Shown here: piece after piece, positions 14,601 through 25,800 of the stretch
How the letters are laid out: every line of letters starts with the position of its first letter
Position numbering within the stretch: the first letter of the stretch is position 1
Assembly: GCA_032718475.1 (NCBI GenBank)
Contig: JAUCBJ010004986.1
Coordinates: 1-64,000 of the forward strand
From: Nemertoderma westbladi
Taxonomy: Eukaryota; Xenacoelomorpha; Nemertodermatida; Nemertodermatidae
Length of the DNA stretch: 64,000 nt
Direction of reading: 5' to 3'
Program-made: the position numbers and the translations under genes
Notes under the pieces: generated by a model
What the model was told of the DNA's origin: nothing
The model's database searches: none
The model's input: only the letters and a program-made list of their open reading frames with translations

Positions 14601-17318
14601 AGTGGGTAGGTAGACAAACATTGTGTGATCGTGGCGTTTATTTATTCATACAAGTGGGTAGGTAGACAAACATTGTGTGATCGTGGCATTTATTTAATCA
14701 TACAAGTGGGTAGGTAGACAAACATTGTGTGATCGTGGCGTTTATTTAATCATACAAGTGGGTAGGTAGACAAACATTGTGTGATCGTGGCGTTTATTTA
14801 ATCATACAAGTGGGTAGGTAGACAAACATTGTGTGATCGTGGCGTTTATTTAATCATACAAGTGGGTAGGTAGACAAACATTGTGTGATCGTAGCGTTTA
14901 TTTAATCATACAAGTGGGTAGGTAGACAAACATTGTGTGATCGTGGCGTTTATTTAATCATACAAGTGGGTAGGTAGACAAACATTGTGTGATCGTGGCG
15001 TTTATTTAATCATACAAGTGGGTAGGTAGACAAACATTGTGTGATCGTGGCGTTTATTTAATCATACAAGTGGGTAGGTAGACAAACATTGTGTGATCGT
15101 AGCGTTTATTTAATCATACAAGTGGGTAGGTAGACAAACATTGTGTGATCGTGGCGTTTATTTAATCATACAAGTGGGTAGGTAGACAAACATTGTGTGA
15201 TCGTGGCGTTTATTTAATCATACAAGTGGGTAGGTAGACAAACATTGTGTGATCGTAGCGTTTATTTAATCATACAAGTGGGTAGGTAGACAAACATTGT
15301 GTGATCGTGGCGTTTATTTAATCATACAAGTGGGTAGGTAGACAAACATTGTGTGATCGTGGCGTTTATTTAATCATACAAGTGGGATAACAAACATTGT
15401 GTGATCGCGGCGTTTATTTAATCATACAAGTAGGTAGACAAACATTGTGTGATCGTGGCGTTTATTTAATCATACAAGTGGGTAGACAAACATTGTGTGA
15501 TCGTGGCGTTTATTTAATCATACAAGTAGGATAACAAACATTGTGTGATCGTGGCGTTTATTTAATCATACAAGTGGGTAGACAAACATTGTGTGATCGT
15601 GGCGTTTATTTAATCATACAAGTAGGTAGACAAACATTGTGTGATCGTGGCGTTTATTTAATCATAAAAGTGGGTAGGTAGACAAACATTGTGTGATCGT
15701 GGCGTTTATTTAATCATACAAGTGGGTAGGTAGACAAACATTGTGTGATCGTGGCGTTTATTTAATCATACAAGTAGGATAACAAACATTGTGTGATCGT
15801 GGCGTTTATTTAATCATAAAAGTGGGTAGGTAGACAAACATTGTGTGATCGTGGCGTTTATTTAATCATACAAGTAGGTAGACAAACATTGTGTGATCGT
15901 GGCGTTTATTTAATCATACAAGTAGGTAGACAAACATTGTGTGATCGTGGCGTTTATTTAATCATACAAGTAGGTAGACAAACATTGTGTGATCGTGGCG
16001 TTTATTTAATCATAAAAGTGGGTAGGTAGACAAACATTGTGTGATCGTGGCGTTTATTTAATCATACAAGTGGGTAGGTAGACAAACATTGTGTGATCGT
16101 GGCGTTTATTTAATCATACAAGTAGGATAACAAACATTGTGTGATCGTGGCGTTTATTTAATCATAAAAGTGGGTAGGTAGACAAACATTGTGTGATCGT
16201 GGCGTTTATTTAATCATACAAGTGGGTAGGTAGACAAACATTGTGTGATCGTGGCGTTTATTTAATCATACAAGTGGGATAACAAACATTGTGTGATCGC
16301 GGCGTTTATTTAATCATACAAGTAGGTAGACAAACATTGTGTGATCGTGGCGTTTATTTAATCATAAAAGTGGGTAGGTAGACAAACATTGTGTGATCGT
16401 GGCGTTTATTTAATCATACAAGTGGGTAGGTAGACAAACATTGTGTGATCGTGGCGTTTATTTAATCATACAAGTAGGATAACAAACATTGTGTGATCGT
16501 GGCGTTTATTTAATCATAAGTGGGATAACAAACATTGTGTGATCGTGGCGTTTATTTAATCATACAAGTGGGTAGGTAGACAAACATTGTGTGATCGTGG
16601 CGTTTATTTAATCATACAAGTTGGTAGACAAACATTGTGTGATCGTGGCGTTTATTTAATCATACAAGTGGGTAGGTAGACAAACATTGTGTGATCGTGG
16701 CGTTTATTTAATCATACAAGTGGGTAGGTAGACAAACATTGTGTGATCGTGGCGTTTATTTAATCATACAAGTAGGATAACAAACATTGTGTGATCGTGG
16801 CGTTTATTTAATCATAAAAGTGGGTAGGTAGACAAACATTGTGTGATCGTGGCGTTTATTTAATCATACAAGTGGGTAGGTAGACAAACATTGTGTGATC
16901 GTGGCGTTTATTTAATCATACAAGTGGGTAGGTAGACAAACATTGTGTGATCGTGGCGTTTATTTAATCATACAAGTGGGTAGGTAGACAAACATTGTGT
17001 GATCGTGGCGTTTATTTAATCATACAAGTGGGTAGGTAGACAAACATTGTGTGATCGTGGCGTTTATTTAATCATACAAGTGGGTAGGTAGACAAACATT
17101 GTGTGATCGTGGCGTTTATTTAATCATACAAGTGGGTAGGTAGACAAACATTGTGTGATCGTGGCGTTTATTTAATCATACAAGTGGGTAGGTAGACAAA
17201 CATTGTGTGATCGTGGCGTTTATTTAATCATACAAGTGGGTAGGTAGACAAACATTGTGTGATCGTGGCGTTTATTTAATCATACAAGTGGGTAGGTAGA
17301 CAAACATTGTGTGATCGT

Positions 17319-17332
17319 GGCGTTTATTTAAT
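17319..17332. repeat. Candidate target-site duplication, left copy (island 1)
   Basis: The 14 bases ggcgtttatttaat end satellite block A and reappear with one mismatch (ggcatttatttaat) at 22844-22857, where the satellite resumes. Left and right satellite flanks therefore overlap by 14 bp instead of abutting, as expected for a target-site duplication made when the island inserted. A unit-level rearrangement in the array could mimic this. Confidence 0.6.
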
Positions 17333-17796
17333 TAATAATAAATTACCATAAGCAAAATATAGCATATAGGTAAGTATTAGGGGTCTACACTGGCTGAATA
17401 TTGTAATGAAAACGCTGGATTTAGTGAACGTTTTCGCCCTACCGGGCTACGTCAGACCTATTATATTAATAAAGCATAATGGAGTAATTAAATTCAATTC
17501 GAAATTCCCGCCACCTAAATAAAGCACTAATAGAATAGATAGTTCTAAGTAGGTCCTATATGTAATATAATATAAACAAAGTCGAAAACAAAATCAAAAA
17601 ACAAAAGTCTCCAGAATAAAATAGATTTTTATCCAAACTTACATAAAGTAAAAATCTAATCGTGTCTCTAAGTAGCTCTCGTACTATTATTATAAAAACA
17701 AAAACCTCCAAACGCTCAGTTTCAACTCCGTATAACAAGTAAGGTAATATACAGTCAAACACACATTAGCAACCCCCATATGCGTACTATCCATTC
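17333..17796. other. AT-rich unique stretch at left end of island 1
   Basis: There is no convincing gene here. A 68-codon open frame on the minus strand (17556-17762) has low-complexity composition and no recognisable domain. The notable content is the stem-rich segment at 17408-17455, listed separately. The stretch abuts the satellite on the left and the 150-bp repeats on the right. Confidence 0.6.
17408..17455 (-). ncRNA. Degenerate hammerhead-ribozyme-like fold
   Basis: Read on the minus strand, the order is CTGACGTA, a GCCC-GGTA-GGGC hairpin, GAAA, then an ACG...CGT stem closing a 14-base loop. This matches the layout of a type I hammerhead: CUGANGA box, helix II, GAAA box, helix III. 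The first box departs from consensus, with CUGACGUA in place of CUGANGA, and I can pair the helix I arms only weakly. Hammerhead motifs are known in Penelope-like elements, and a Penelope-like ORF lies on the same strand of the same island. It is probably inactive if real, and a chance hairpin pair is possible. Confidence 0.25.
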
Positions 17797-20700
17797 CCAA
17801 AAACATTCAATATGCGCGCTGCTCGTTAAATAAGTTAGGTTAAAGTTAGGTTAATGAATAGGTCTAACTGTAGATTATGCAATGTATAAGTTTAAGTTCA
17901 AAAAATAAGTAATATTGAAAATAATGTATAAAACAACAGATGAAGACAAACCAAAAACATTCAATATGCGCGCTGCCCGTTAAGTAAGTTAGGTTAAAGT
18001 TAGGTTAATGAATAAGTCTAACTGTAGATTATGCAATGTATAAGTTTAAGTTCAAAAAATAAGTAATATTGAAAATAATGTATAAAACAACAGATGAAGA
18101 CAAACCAAAAACATTCAAAATGCGCGCTGCTCCTTAAGTAAGTTAGATTAAGGTTAGGTTAATGAATAAGTCTAACTGTAGATTATGCAATGTATAAGTT
18201 TAAGTTCGAAAAATAAGTAATATTGAAAATAATGCATAAAACTACAGATTAAGACAAACCAAAAAACATTCAATATGCGCGCTGCTCGTTAAGTAAGTTA
18301 GGTTAATGAATAAGTCTAACTGTAGATTATGCAATGTATAAGTTTAAGTTCAGAAAATAAGTAATATTGAAAATAATGCATAAAACAACAGATTAAGACA
18401 AACCAAAAACATTAAATATGCGCGCTGCCCGTTAAGTAAGTTAGGTTAAAGTTAGGTTAATGAATAAGTCTAACTGTAGATTATGCAATGTATAAGTTTA
18501 AGTTCGAAAAATAGGTAATATTGAAAATAATGCATAAAACAACCGATTAAGGCAAACCAAAAACATTCAATATGCGTGCTGCTCGTTAAGTAAGTTAGGT
18601 TAATGAATAAGTCTAACTGTAGATTATGCAATGTATAAGTTTAAGTTCGAAAAATAAGTAATATTGAAAATAATGCATAAAACAACAGATTAAGACAAAC
18701 CAAAAACATTCAATATGCGCGCTGCTCGTTAAGTAAGTTAGGTTAAATTTAGGTTAATGAATAAGTCTAACTGTAGATTATGCAATGTATAAGTTTAAGT
18801 TCAAAAAATAAGTAATATTGAAAATAATGTATAAAACAACAGATGAAGACAAACCAAAAACATTCAAAATGCGCGCTGCTCCTTAAGTAAGTTAGATTAA
18901 GGTTAGGTTAATGAATAAGTCTAACTGTAGATTATGCAATGTATAAGTTTAAGTTCAAAAAATAAGTAATATTGAAAATAATGTATAAAACAACAGATGA
19001 AGACAAACCAAAAACATTCAATATGCGCGCTGCCCGTTAAGTAAGTTAGGTTAAAGTTAGGTTAATGAATAAGTCTAACTGTAGATTATGCAATGTATAA
19101 GTTTAAGTTCAAAAAATAAGTAATATTGAAAATAATGTATAAAACAACAGATGAAGACAAACCAAAAACATTCAAAATGCGCGCTGCTCCTTAAGTAAGT
19201 TAGTTTAAAGTTAGGTTAATGAATAAGTCTAACTGTAGATTATGCAATGTATAAGTTTAAGTTCAAAAAATAAGTAATATTGAAAATAATGTATAAAACA
19301 ACAGATGAAGACAAACCAAAAACATTAAATATGCGCGCTGCTCCTTAAGTAAGTTAGATTAAGGTTAGGTTAATGAATAAGTCTAACTGTAGATTATGCA
19401 ATGTATAAGTTTAAGTTCAAAAAATAAGTAATATTGAAAATAATGTATAAAACAACAGATGAAGACAAACCAAAAACATTAAATATGCGCGCTGCTCCTT
19501 AAGTAAGTTAGATTAAGGTTAGGTTAATGAATAAGTCTAACTGTAGATTATGCAATGTATAAGTTTAAGTTCAAAAAATAAGTAATATTGAAAATAATGT
19601 ATAAAACAACAGATGAAGACAAACCAAAAACATTAAATATGCGCGCTGCTCCTTAAGTAAGTTAGAATTAAATATGCGCGCTGCCCGTTAAGTAAGTTAG
19701 GTTAAAGTTAGGTTAATGAATAAGTCTAACTGTAGATTATGCAATGTATAAGTTTAAGTTCGAAAAATAGGTAATATTGAAAATAATGCATAAAACAACA
19801 GATTAAGACAAACCAAAAACATTCAATATGCGTGCTGCTCGTTAAGTAAGTTAGGTTAATGAATAAGTCTAACTGTAGATTATGCAATGTATAAGTTTAA
19901 GTTCGAAAAATAAGTAATATTGAAAATAATGCATAAAACAACAGATTAAGACAAACCAAAAACATTCAATATGCGCGCTGCTCGTTAAGTAAGTTAGGTT
20001 AAATTTAGGTTAATGAATAAGTCTAACTGTAGATTATGCAATGTATAAGTTTAAGTTCAAAAAAAAAAAAAGTAATATTGAAAATAATGCATAAAACAAC
20101 AGATTAAGACAAACCAAAAACATTCAATATGCGCGCTGCTCGTTACGTAAGTTAGGTTAACATTCAATATGCGCGCTGTTCGTTAAGTAAGTTAGGTTAA
20201 AGTTAGGTTAATGAATAAGTCTAACTGTAGATTATGCAATGTATAAGTTTAAGTTCAAAAAAAAAAAATAAGTAATATTGAAAATAATGCATAAAACAAC
20301 AGATTAAGACAAACCAAAAACATTCAATATGCGGGCTGCTCGTTAAGTAAGTTAGGTTAAAGTTAGGTTAATGAATAAGTCTAACTGTAGATTATGCAAT
20401 GTATAAGTTTAAGTTCAAAAAAAAAAATAAGTAATATTGAAAATAATGCATAAAACAACAGATTAAGACAAACCAAAAACATTCAATATGCGCGCTGCTC
20501 GTTAAGTAAGTTTGGTTAAATTTAGGTTAATGAATAAGTCTAACTGTAGATTATGCAATGTATAAGTTTAAGTTCAGAAAATAAGTAATATTGAAAATAA
20601 TGCATAAAACAACAGATTAAGACAAACCAAAAACATTCAATATGCGCGCTGCTCGTTAAGTAAGTTAGTTTAACATTCAATATGTGCGCTGCTCGTTAAG

Positions 20701-21950
20701 TAAGTTAGGTTAACATTCAATATGCGCGCTGCTCGTTAAGTAAGTTAGGTTAAAGTTAGGTTAATGAATAAGTCTAACTGTAGATTATGCAATGTATAAG
20801 TTTAAGTTCAGAAAATAAGTAATATTGAAAATAATGCATAAAACAACAGATTAAGACAAACCAAAAACATTCAATATGCGCGCTGCTCGTTAAGTAAGTT
20901 AGTTTAACATTCAATATGTGCGCTGCTCGTTAAGTAAGTTAGGTTAAAGTTAGGTTAATGAATAAGTCTAACTGTAGATTATGCAATGTATAAGTTTAAG
21001 TTCAAAAAAATAAGTAATATTGAAAATAATGCATAAAACAACAGATTAAGACAAACCAAAAACATTCAATATGCGCGCTGCTCGTTAAGTAAGTTAGGTT
21101 AAAGTTAGGTTAATGAAAAAGTCTAACTGTAGATTATGCAATGTATAAGTTTAAGTTCAAAAAATAAGTAATATTGAAAATAATGCATGAAACAACAGAT
21201 TAAGACAAACCAAAAACATTCAATATGTGCGCTGCTCGTTAAGTAAGTTAGGTTCAAGTTAGGTTAATGAATAAGTCTAACTGTAGATTATGCAATGTAT
21301 AAGTTTAAGTTCAAAAAATAAGTAATATTGAAAATAATGCATGAAACACCAGATTAAGACAAACCAAAAACATTCAATATGCGCGCTGCTCGTTAAGTAA
21401 GTTAGGTTAACATTCAATATGCGCGCTGCTCGTTAAGTAAGTTAGGTTAAAGTTAGGTTAATGAATAAGTCTAACTGTAGATTATGCAATGTATAAGTTT
21501 AAGTTCAAAAAATAAGTAATATTGAAAATAATGCATGAAACAACAGATTAAGACAAACCAAAAACATTCAATATGTGCGCTGCTCGTTAAGTAAGTTAGG
21601 TTAAAGTTAGGTTAATGAATAAGTCTAACTGTAGATTATGCAATGTATAAGTTTAAGTTCAAAAAATAAGTAATATTGAAAATAATGTATAAAACAACAG
21701 ATTAAGGCAAACCAAAAATATTCAATATGCGCGCTGCTCGTTACGTAAGTTAGATTAAGGTTAGGTTAATGAATAAGTCTAACTGTAGATTATGCAATGT
21801 ATAAGTTTAAGTTCAAAAAATAAGTATTATTGAAACTCACGCACAAAACAACAGACCAAGGCAAACCAAAAAAAAAAAAAACACGAAACATGCGCGCTGA
21901 TCGTTAAGTAGGTTAGGTTAATGAATAAGTCTAACTGTAGGTTATGTAAT
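17797..21950. repeat. Second satellite, about 25 units of ~150 bp
   Basis: Units run from an 'aacattcaatatgcgcgctg' segment through gttaggttaa, gtctaactgtagattatgca and a poly-A-rich stretch to 'aacaacagattaagacaaac'. Lengths vary from about 137 to 160 bp through A-run length and presence or absence of an extra gttaggttaaa. Several copies of the 50-bp 'cattcaatatgcgcgctgct' part are duplicated alone (about 20160, 20670, 20905, 21411). The last copy near 21840-21950 is degenerate. Sequence and unit length are unrelated to the flanking 52-bp satellite, and no coding potential is visible. Confidence 0.93.
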
Positions 21951-22103
21951 AAGTTTAAGTGAAACCAAAGATATTAAATATGTGAAGTCAGTATAATATG
22001 CAAAGTATACGTTGTAAAATAAAGAATAATTATTATTATTTTTATTTTTATTTTAGGAGAGTCCATACTTTCATTAGATTAGACCCTTATTAATGTGCAG
22101 TTA

Positions 22104-22843
22104 CTAAAGTGTAGGTTGGTAGACGTTAAGGGGCGGACGATGAGTTTTGATTAGGAGTCCCTCCGCTGCGAGTAGCTCAACGGTATTCCCAAAGTATTTA
22201 AATGCGCAAATGCGGAAACACCGCATTCCGCAACCATAGAGGTGTCTTGCTAGAAGGATATCATCGTGGGTTTTGCCGTCATTCGCTTTACTTGGGTAGT
22301 TCTTAACCATATTACGGTGGCCGTTGACTCGCTCATTTAAATGTTGTATTGTTTTGCCGATGTAAAAGCTAGGGGTGTGCAAGGAGCACCAGGCAATGTA
22401 TATTATATGGTGTGTTTTACAATTAAACCGCCCGTGTATGTTAGCGCCCCAGGGAGTTTGCGATACGTTAGTGATGTGCTGGCATGTTAAACATCCCGGT
22501 GTCTTACAGGGGTGATTACCAAGTCGCAAACTCGATATGATAGTCTTGTTGTTCATAAGCATTTGTCCCAGGGAGTCGGGATTGATGGTTACCACGTTGA
22601 TTCTAAGGTCGCTTCCATGTAAGTGTCTTTTCGTGATGGATCTGAATTTATTTCTGAGTTGTGCGGTGCAGGGTAGGTAGAAACGTCCGGAATTGTGTTC
22701 ACTTTCGTTTTCGTGATCGTCGATGCGCGTTGTAGGGGCCCATATTCTGAGTTGGTTGATTATTGTTTTCGGGTAATCTCGGAGTAGACATTCCCCTAGA
22801 TATACGTCCCGGTGTATAGTAAAATCTGTAGGATTTGAACAGC
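22104..22843 (-). pseudogene. Penelope-like element, C-terminal fragment with GIY-YIG endonuclease
   Basis: An open minus-strand frame of about 245 codons runs from the satellite junction to a stop at 22104. No ATG fits: the frame is already open at the junction, so the protein is cut off upstream. The first part contains FYLPCTAQLRNKFRSI, of the kind linking RT to endonuclease in Penelope-like proteins. A Cys cluster (CKTPGCLTC) follows, then the nuclease core with IIYIAWC, FYIGKT and an LNERVNGHR segment, which correspond to the GIY, YIG and catalytic Arg positions. A Glu (AAEGLLI) and an Asn near the C-terminus fit the family's later conserved positions. The RT domain is absent. The coding frame has no internal stops, so the insertion may be fairly young. 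Identification rests on motif order; the subfamily cannot be assigned by eye. Confidence 0.75.
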
Positions 22844-25800
22844 GGCATTTATTTAATCATACAAGTGGGTAGGTAGACAAACATTGTGTGATCGTGGCGT
22901 TTATTTAATCATAAGTAGGATAACAAACATTGTGTGATCGTGGCGTTTATTTAATCATACAAGTGGGTAGGTAGACAAACATTGTGTGATCGTGGCGTTT
23001 ATTTAATCATACAAGTGGGTAGACAACATTGTGTGATCGTGGCGTTTATTTAATCATACAAGTGGGATAACAAACATTGTGTGATCGTGGCGTTTATTTA
23101 ATCATACAAGTAGGTAGGTAGACAAACATTGTGTGATCGTGGTGTTTATTTAATCATACAAGTGGGTAGGTAGACAAACATTGTGTGATCGTGGCGTTTA
23201 TTTAATCATACAAGTAGGTAGGTAGACAAACATTGTGTGATCGTGGTGTTTATTTAATCATACAAGTGGGTAGGTAGACAAACATTGTGTGATCGTGGAG
23301 TTTAACTAATCATACAAGTGGGTAGGTAGACAAACATTGTGTGATCGTGGCGTTTATTTAATCATACAAGTGGGTAGGTAGACAAACATTGTGTGATCGT
23401 GGCGTTTATTTAATCATCCGTGGGTTAACAAACATTGTGTGATCGTGGCGTTTATTTAATCATACAAGTGGGTAGGTAGACAAACATTGTGTGATCGTGG
23501 CGTTTATTTAATCATAAGTAGGATAACAAACATTGTGTGATCGTGGCGTTTATTTAATCATACAAGTGGGTAGGTAGACAAACATTGTGTGATCGTGGCG
23601 TTTATTTAATCATACAAGTGGGTAGGTAGACAAACATTGTGTGATCGTGGCGTTTATTTAATCATACAAGTAGGATAACAAACATTGTGTGATCGTGGCG
23701 TTTATTTAATCATAAGTAGGATAACGAACATTGTGTGATCGTGGCGTTTATTTAATCATACAAGTGGGTAGGTAGACAAACATTGTGTGATCGTGGCGTT
23801 TATTTAATCATACAAGTGGGTAGGTAGACAAACATTGTGTGATCGTGGCGTTTATTTAATCATACAAGTGGGTAGGTAGACAAACATTGTGTGATCGTGG
23901 CGTTTATTTAATCATAAGTAGGATAACAAACATTGTGTGATCGTGGCGTTTATTTAATCATAAGTAGGATAACAAACATTGTGTGATCGTGGCGTTTATT
24001 TAATCATACAAGTGGGTAGACAAACATTGTGTGATCGCGGCGTTTATTTAATCATAAGTAGGATAACAAACATTGTGTGATCGTGGCGTTTATTTAATCA
24101 TAAGTAGGATAACAAACATTGTGTGATCGTGGCGTTTATTTAATCATACAAGTGGGTAGTTAGACAAACATTGTGTGATCGTGGCGTTTATTTAATCATA
24201 CAAGTGGGTAGGTAGACAAACATTGTGTGATCGTGGTGTTTATTTAATCATACAAGTGGGTAGGTAGACAAACATTGTGTGATCGTGGCGTTTATTTAAT
24301 CATACAAGTGGGTAGGTAGACAAACATTGTGTGATCGTGGCGTTTATTTAATCATACAAGTGGGTAGACAAACATTGTGTGATCGTGGCGTTTATTTAAT
24401 CATACAAGTGGGTAGACAAACATTGTGTGATCGTGGCGTTTATTTAATCATACAAGTGGGTAGGTAGACAAACATTGTGTGATCGTGGCGTTTATTTAAT
24501 CATACAAGTGGGTAGGTAGACAAACATTGTGAGATCGTGGCGTTTATTTAATCATACAAGTGGGTAGGTAGACAAACATTGTGTGATCGTGGCGTTTATT
24601 TAATCATACAAGTGGGTAGGTAGACAAACATTGTGTGATCGTGGCGTTTATTTAATCATACAAGTGGGTAGGTAGACAAACATTGTGTGATCGTGGCGTT
24701 TATTTAATCATACAAGTGGGTAGGTAGACAAACATTGTGTGATCGTGGCGTTTATTTAATCATACAAGTGGGTAGGTAGACAAACATTGTGTGATCGTGG
24801 CGTTTATTTAATCATAAGTAGGATAACAAACATTGTGTGATCGTGGCGTTTATTTAATCATAAGTAGGATAACAAACATTGTGTGATCGTGGCGTTTATT
24901 TAATCATACAAGTGGGTAGGTAGACAAACATTGTGTGATCGTGGCGTTTATTTAATCATACAAGTGGGTAGGTAGACAAACATTGTGTGATCGTGGTGTT
25001 TATTTAATCATAAGTAGGATAACAAACATTGTGTGATCGTGGCGTTTATTTAATCATAAGTAGGATAACAAACATTGTGTAATCGTGGCGTTTATTTAAT
25101 CATAAGTAGGATAACAAACATTGTGTGATCGTGGCGTTTATTTAATCATACAAGTGGGTAGGTAGACAAACATTGTGTGATCGTGGCGTTTATTTAATCA
25201 TACAAGTGGGTAGGTAGACAAACATTGTGTGATCGTGGCGTTTATTTAATCATACAAGTGGGTAGGTAGACAAACATTGTGTGATCGTGGCGTTTATTTA
25301 ATCATAAGTAGGATAACAAACATTGTGGGATCGTGGTGTTTATTTAATCATACAAGTGGGTAGGTAGACAAACATTGTGTGATCGTGGCGTTTATTTAAT
25401 CATACAAGTGGGTAGACAAACATTGTGTGATCGTGGCGTTTATTTAATCATACAAGTGGGTAGGTAGACAAACATTTTGTGATCGTGGCGTTTATTTAAT
25501 CATACAAGTGGGTAGGTAGACAAACATTGTGTGATCGTGGCGTTTATTTAATCATACAAGTGGGTAGGTAGACAAACATTGTGTGATCGTGGCGTTTATT
25601 TAATCATACAAGTGGGTAGGTAGACAAACATTGTGTGATCGTGGCGTTTATTTAATCATAAGTAGGATAACAAACATTGTGTGATCGTGGCGTTTATTTA
25701 ATCATACAAGTGGGTAGGTAGACAAACATTGTGTGATCGTGGCGTTTATTTAATCATAAGTAGGATAACAAACATTGTGTGATCGTGGCGTTTATTTAAT

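Larger units (their letters stand above)
1..17332. repeat. Satellite array, block A (46/48/52-bp units)
   Basis: Head-to-tail copies of one unit fill this block and run off the left edge. On the plus strand the unit opens acaaacattgtgtgatcgtg, continues with ggcgtttatttaatcatac and ends aagtgggtaggtag. Three lengths dominate. The 52-bp form ends gtgggtaggtag. The 48-bp form has lost one GTAG. The 46-bp form lacks 'ac' after 'cat' and ends gtgggata or gtaggata. Average spacing of about 51 bp gives roughly 340 copies. Some stretches are uniform: from about 4570 to 6060 nearly every unit is the 52-bp form. Others mix all three. The 48-bp units are a multiple of 3, so chance ORFs repeating CDRGVYLIIQVGRQTL appear where they cluster. 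I see no gene. Function is unknown; this could be pericentromeric or simply expanded intronic or intergenic satellite. Confidence 0.98.
17333..22843 (-). mobile_element. Island 1: 5'-truncated Penelope-like element with an internal tandem array
   Basis: This 5.5-kb non-satellite island sits inside the satellite. Its right end is an open minus-strand reading frame for the C-terminal part of a Penelope-like protein, cut off abruptly at the satellite junction. Downstream in that orientation come the stop codon, about 25 copies of a ~150-bp repeat, then about 460 bp of AT-rich unique sequence containing a hammerhead-like fold. A near-perfect 14-bp direct repeat flanks the whole island. I infer a single 5'-truncated insertion on the minus strand whose 3' region later expanded as a tandem array. 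Alternatively, the island is a composite of unrelated pieces. Confidence 0.55.

Noticed and set aside
1-17332. CRISPR array
   Set aside because: There are regular repeats, but no unique spacers: the whole unit repeats. The rest of the window is clearly animal DNA.
17556-17762. 68-codon minus-strand frame
   Set aside because: Low-complexity hydrophobic composition in AT-rich DNA, no recognisable domain, and inside a mobile-element island.
17797-21950. Telomere-like repeat, because gttaggttaa resembles TTAGG
   Set aside because: The TTAGG-like words occur once or twice per 150-bp unit within unrelated sequence, not as a continuous short tandem tract.
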